DNA of 7,697 nt from Gammaproteobacteria bacterium. Its GTDB lineage: Bacteria; Pseudomonadota; Gammaproteobacteria; DAOWEP01. The translations under genes were made by a program, and so were the position numbers. Below, piece after piece: positions 6,440 to 7,697 of this stretch (position 1 is its first letter; each line of letters opens with the position of its first letter). The notes beneath the pieces were generated by a model that was not told the DNA's origin, did not search any database, and saw only the letters and a list, made by a program, of their open reading frames with translations. The DNA lies in assembly GCA_030638455.1 (NCBI GenBank), contig DAOWEP010000076.1, positions 1 through 7,697 of the forward strand. The letters are read 5' to 3'.

Positions 6440-7330
6440 ATGGCAAGCGAAGAACTAACATCAGCGGCATATATCAAGCACCATCTGCAAAATCTGACCT
6501 TTGGTCAGCATCAGGACGGTAGCTGGGGATTTGCCCACACGAGTGAACAAGCTAAGGAAATGGGCTTTTGGGCCATCAATGTAGATTCCATGGCGTTTTC
6601 TATCGGGCTTGGGGTTTTATTTCTGTATTTTTTCCATAAGGCCGCAAAAAGGGCCACCTCCGGGGTGCCCGGCGGATTACAGAATTTTGTCGAATGGATT
6701 GTTGAATTTATTGATAGTAGTGTCAGAGGCTCATTTAGCGGCGGAAAAAATGCTGTCGTAGCGCCATTAGCATTAACCATATTTGTCTGGATTTTCCTGA
6801 TGAACCTGATGGATCTGGTACCAGTTGACTGGATACCGCTACTGTCACAATGGATGGGATCAACCTTTCTGGGTGCAGATCCACACCATGTATATACAAA
6901 AGTTGTACCAACAACGGATCCGAACGCCACCTTTGGTATGGCCTTCTCGGTATTTTTCCTGGTCCTTTATTACAGTATCAAGATCAAAGGTATAGGCGGC
7001 TTTACCGGCGAGCTGACTTTGCAGCCATTCCAGTCAGGTAACAAGGTTGTTCAAGCAGTGTTTATCCCGATTAACTTTATTCTCGAATTTGTTTCACTGA
7101 TTGCCAAGCCGATTTCACTGGCACTGCGACTGTTCGGCAATATGTATGCGGGTGAAATGATCTTTATTTTGATTGCTATTATGTATAGTGCTGGCCTGGG
7201 AATGGGAATATTTGGCGGATTCCTGCAATTGGGATGGGCCATTTTCCATATCCTGATTATCACATTGCAGGCATTTATATTTATGACCCTGACCATTGTT
7301 TATCTGGACATGGCACATCACGAACATTAA
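6440..7330 (+). CDS. atpB: F1Fo ATP synthase subunit a (AtpB)
   Basis: Subunit a is the inner-membrane stator of Fo that forms the two proton half-channels against the c-ring. The 296-residue product is somewhat longer than the E. coli protein (271) and near Pseudomonas length. The N-terminal YIKHHLQNLTFG (11-22) and GFWAINVDS (42-50) blocks are typical of Gammaproteobacteria. Hydrophobic helices begin at about 50, 106, 163, 205, 240 and 265. The essential arginine is Arg230 in LALRLFGNMYAGE (227-239), equivalent to E. coli Arg210; Glu239 matches Glu219 and His270 matches His245. The C-terminal FHILIITLQAFIF block (269-281) is intact. AGGA at 6433-6436 precedes the ATG by only three bases. 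It lies 42 bases after atpI and 67 before atpE. Confidence 0.99.
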   Translation: MASEELTSAAYIKHHLQNLTFGQHQDGSWGFAHTSEQAKEMGFWAINVDSMAFSIGLGVLFLYFFHKAAKRATSGVPGGLQNFVEWIVEFIDSSVRGSFSGGKNAVVAPLALTIFVWIFLMNLMDLVPVDWIPLLSQWMGSTFLGADPHHVYTKVVPTTDPNATFGMAFSVFFLVLYYSIKIKGIGGFTGELTLQPFQSGNKVVQAVFIPINFILEFVSLIAKPISLALRLFGNMYAGEMIFILIAIMYSAGLGMGIFGGFLQLGWAIFHILIITLQAFIFMTLTIVYLDMAHHEH

Positions 7331-7397
7331 CGAACACATTTCGAATTATAAATTGTAACTAAAAGTATTATTTTCACGTAATTTACAGGAGAGAACG
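7331..7397 (+). promoter_or_regulatory. AT-rich atpE translation-initiation region with strong Shine-Dalgarno
   Basis: The gap before atpE is strongly AT-rich (about 20% G+C over 7344-7386) and ends in AGGAG (7387-7391), six bases before the ATG. In E. coli the equivalent unstructured, AU-rich intergenic stretch acts as a translational enhancer, letting the c subunit be made in roughly tenfold excess for the c-ring. The composition and the strongest ribosome-binding site of the window suggest the same role here; that is inference by position and composition, not by sequence identity. Confidence 0.5.
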
Positions 7398-7640
7398 ATG
7401 GACGAAGCAACAGCACTGTTATATATCGCAGGTGCAATCATGATGGGCCTGGGCGCTTTGGGAGCCGCGATTGGTATCGGCGTATTAGGCGGACGTTTTC
7501 TTGAAGGCGCGGCACGTCAACCCGAGCTTATTCCTATGCTACGTACCCAGTTCTTTATTGTTATGGGTTTGGTAGACGCGGTACCAATGATTGCGGTGGG
7601 TATTTCCATGTATATCCTTTTCGCAGTGGCTGGCGGTTAA
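7398..7640 (+). CDS. atpE: F1Fo ATP synthase subunit c (AtpE)
   Basis: Subunit c is the two-helix membrane protein that oligomerises into the rotating proton-driven ring of Fo. The 80-residue product is near the E. coli length (79). Helix 1 (about 7-32) contains the glycine/alanine-rich packing motif GALGAAIGIGVLGG. The polar loop ARQPE (39-43) contacts the central stalk. Helix 2 (about 50-77) holds the proton-carrying Asp60 in GLVDAVPMIAVG, equivalent to E. coli Asp61. The carboxylate is Asp and the Gln and Glu-Ser ligands of Na+-type c subunits are absent, so it should be a proton-coupled ring. The ATG is set by the AGGAG six bases upstream. The atpF start follows after 29 bases. Confidence 0.99.
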   Translation: MDEATALLYIAGAIMMGLGALGAAIGIGVLGGRFLEGAARQPELIPMLRTQFFIVMGLVDAVPMIAVGISMYILFAVAGG

Positions 7641-7669
7641 CGACAGATTATCTTCATTAAGGTCTAGAT

Positions 7670-7697
7670 ATGAACATTAATGCAACAATGATCGGGC
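7670..7697 (+). CDS. atpF: F1Fo ATP synthase subunit b (AtpF), first codons only
   Basis: Only nine full codons are in the window, MNINATMIG, which closely match the known subunit b N-terminus in gammaproteobacteria (E. coli begins MNLNATILG). Subunit b is the membrane-anchored peripheral stalk linking Fo to F1. AAGG (7659-7662) lies seven bases before the ATG at a good spacing, and the position right after atpE is that expected in the atp operon. The gene runs off the 3' edge of the window. Confidence 0.93.

Noticed and set aside
1..7697. parS sites for the encoded ParB
   Set aside because: I looked for the near-universal 16-base palindrome with a CACGTG core and found no CACGTG. The closest, TTTTCACGTAATTT at 7376-7389, loses the second half-site (about 10 of 16 matches) and is better explained by the AT-rich atpE leader.
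1..7697. A previously undescribed system or mobile element
   Set aside because: Every substantial frame on the + strand is a well-known housekeeping gene in a conserved order, with intact motifs, no unexplained gap above 241 bases, and no inverted terminal repeats, target duplications or composition break.

Overview
The window is a single co-oriented block of housekeeping genes, all on the + strand: mnmE (3' part), mnmG, rsmG, parA, parB, atpI, atpB, atpE and the first codons of atpF. This order (tRNA-modification pair, 16S methyltransferase, chromosome-partitioning pair, then the F1Fo ATP synthase operon) is the classic near-origin layout of non-enterobacterial Gammaproteobacteria such as Pseudomonas. 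The proteins also read as gammaproteobacterial: MnmG has the same length (629 aa) as the E. coli protein as I recall it, the AtpB, AtpE and AtpF starts closely match gammaproteobacterial forms, and base composition is moderate. I cannot name a genus from this sequence.

Layout: 1-1195 is mnmE, cut at its 5' end by the window edge. 1285-3174 is mnmG; the MnmE-MnmG complex modifies the wobble uridine of tRNAs. 3239-3856 is rsmG (16S rRNA m7G methyltransferase). 3936-4760 and 4849-5772 are parA and parB, the chromosome-segregation ATPase and its CTP-dependent DNA clamp. A 241-base gap (5773-6013) follows and carries the best promoter of the window (TTGACC, 17 bases, TATACT) with a GC-rich discriminator, probably the atp operon promoter, plus a possible leader hairpin. 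Then come atpI (with an apparent TTG start), atpB (subunit a), atpE (subunit c) and the start of atpF (subunit b), encoding the membrane Fo sector.

Functionally there are three modules: translation fidelity (mnmE, mnmG, rsmG), chromosome segregation (parA, parB) and energy conversion (atp). Gaps within modules are short (29-89 bases) and no convincing intrinsic terminator was found, so read-through between modules is possible. Every catalytic or signature residue I checked is intact, and there is no sign of frameshift, insertion sequence, CRISPR, tRNA, rRNA or recent transfer. I did not find a novel system. The points worth a second look are regulatory: the atp promoter and leader, the non-ATG atpI start, two very small open frames ahead of rsmG and parB, and an AT-rich atpE translation-initiation region.
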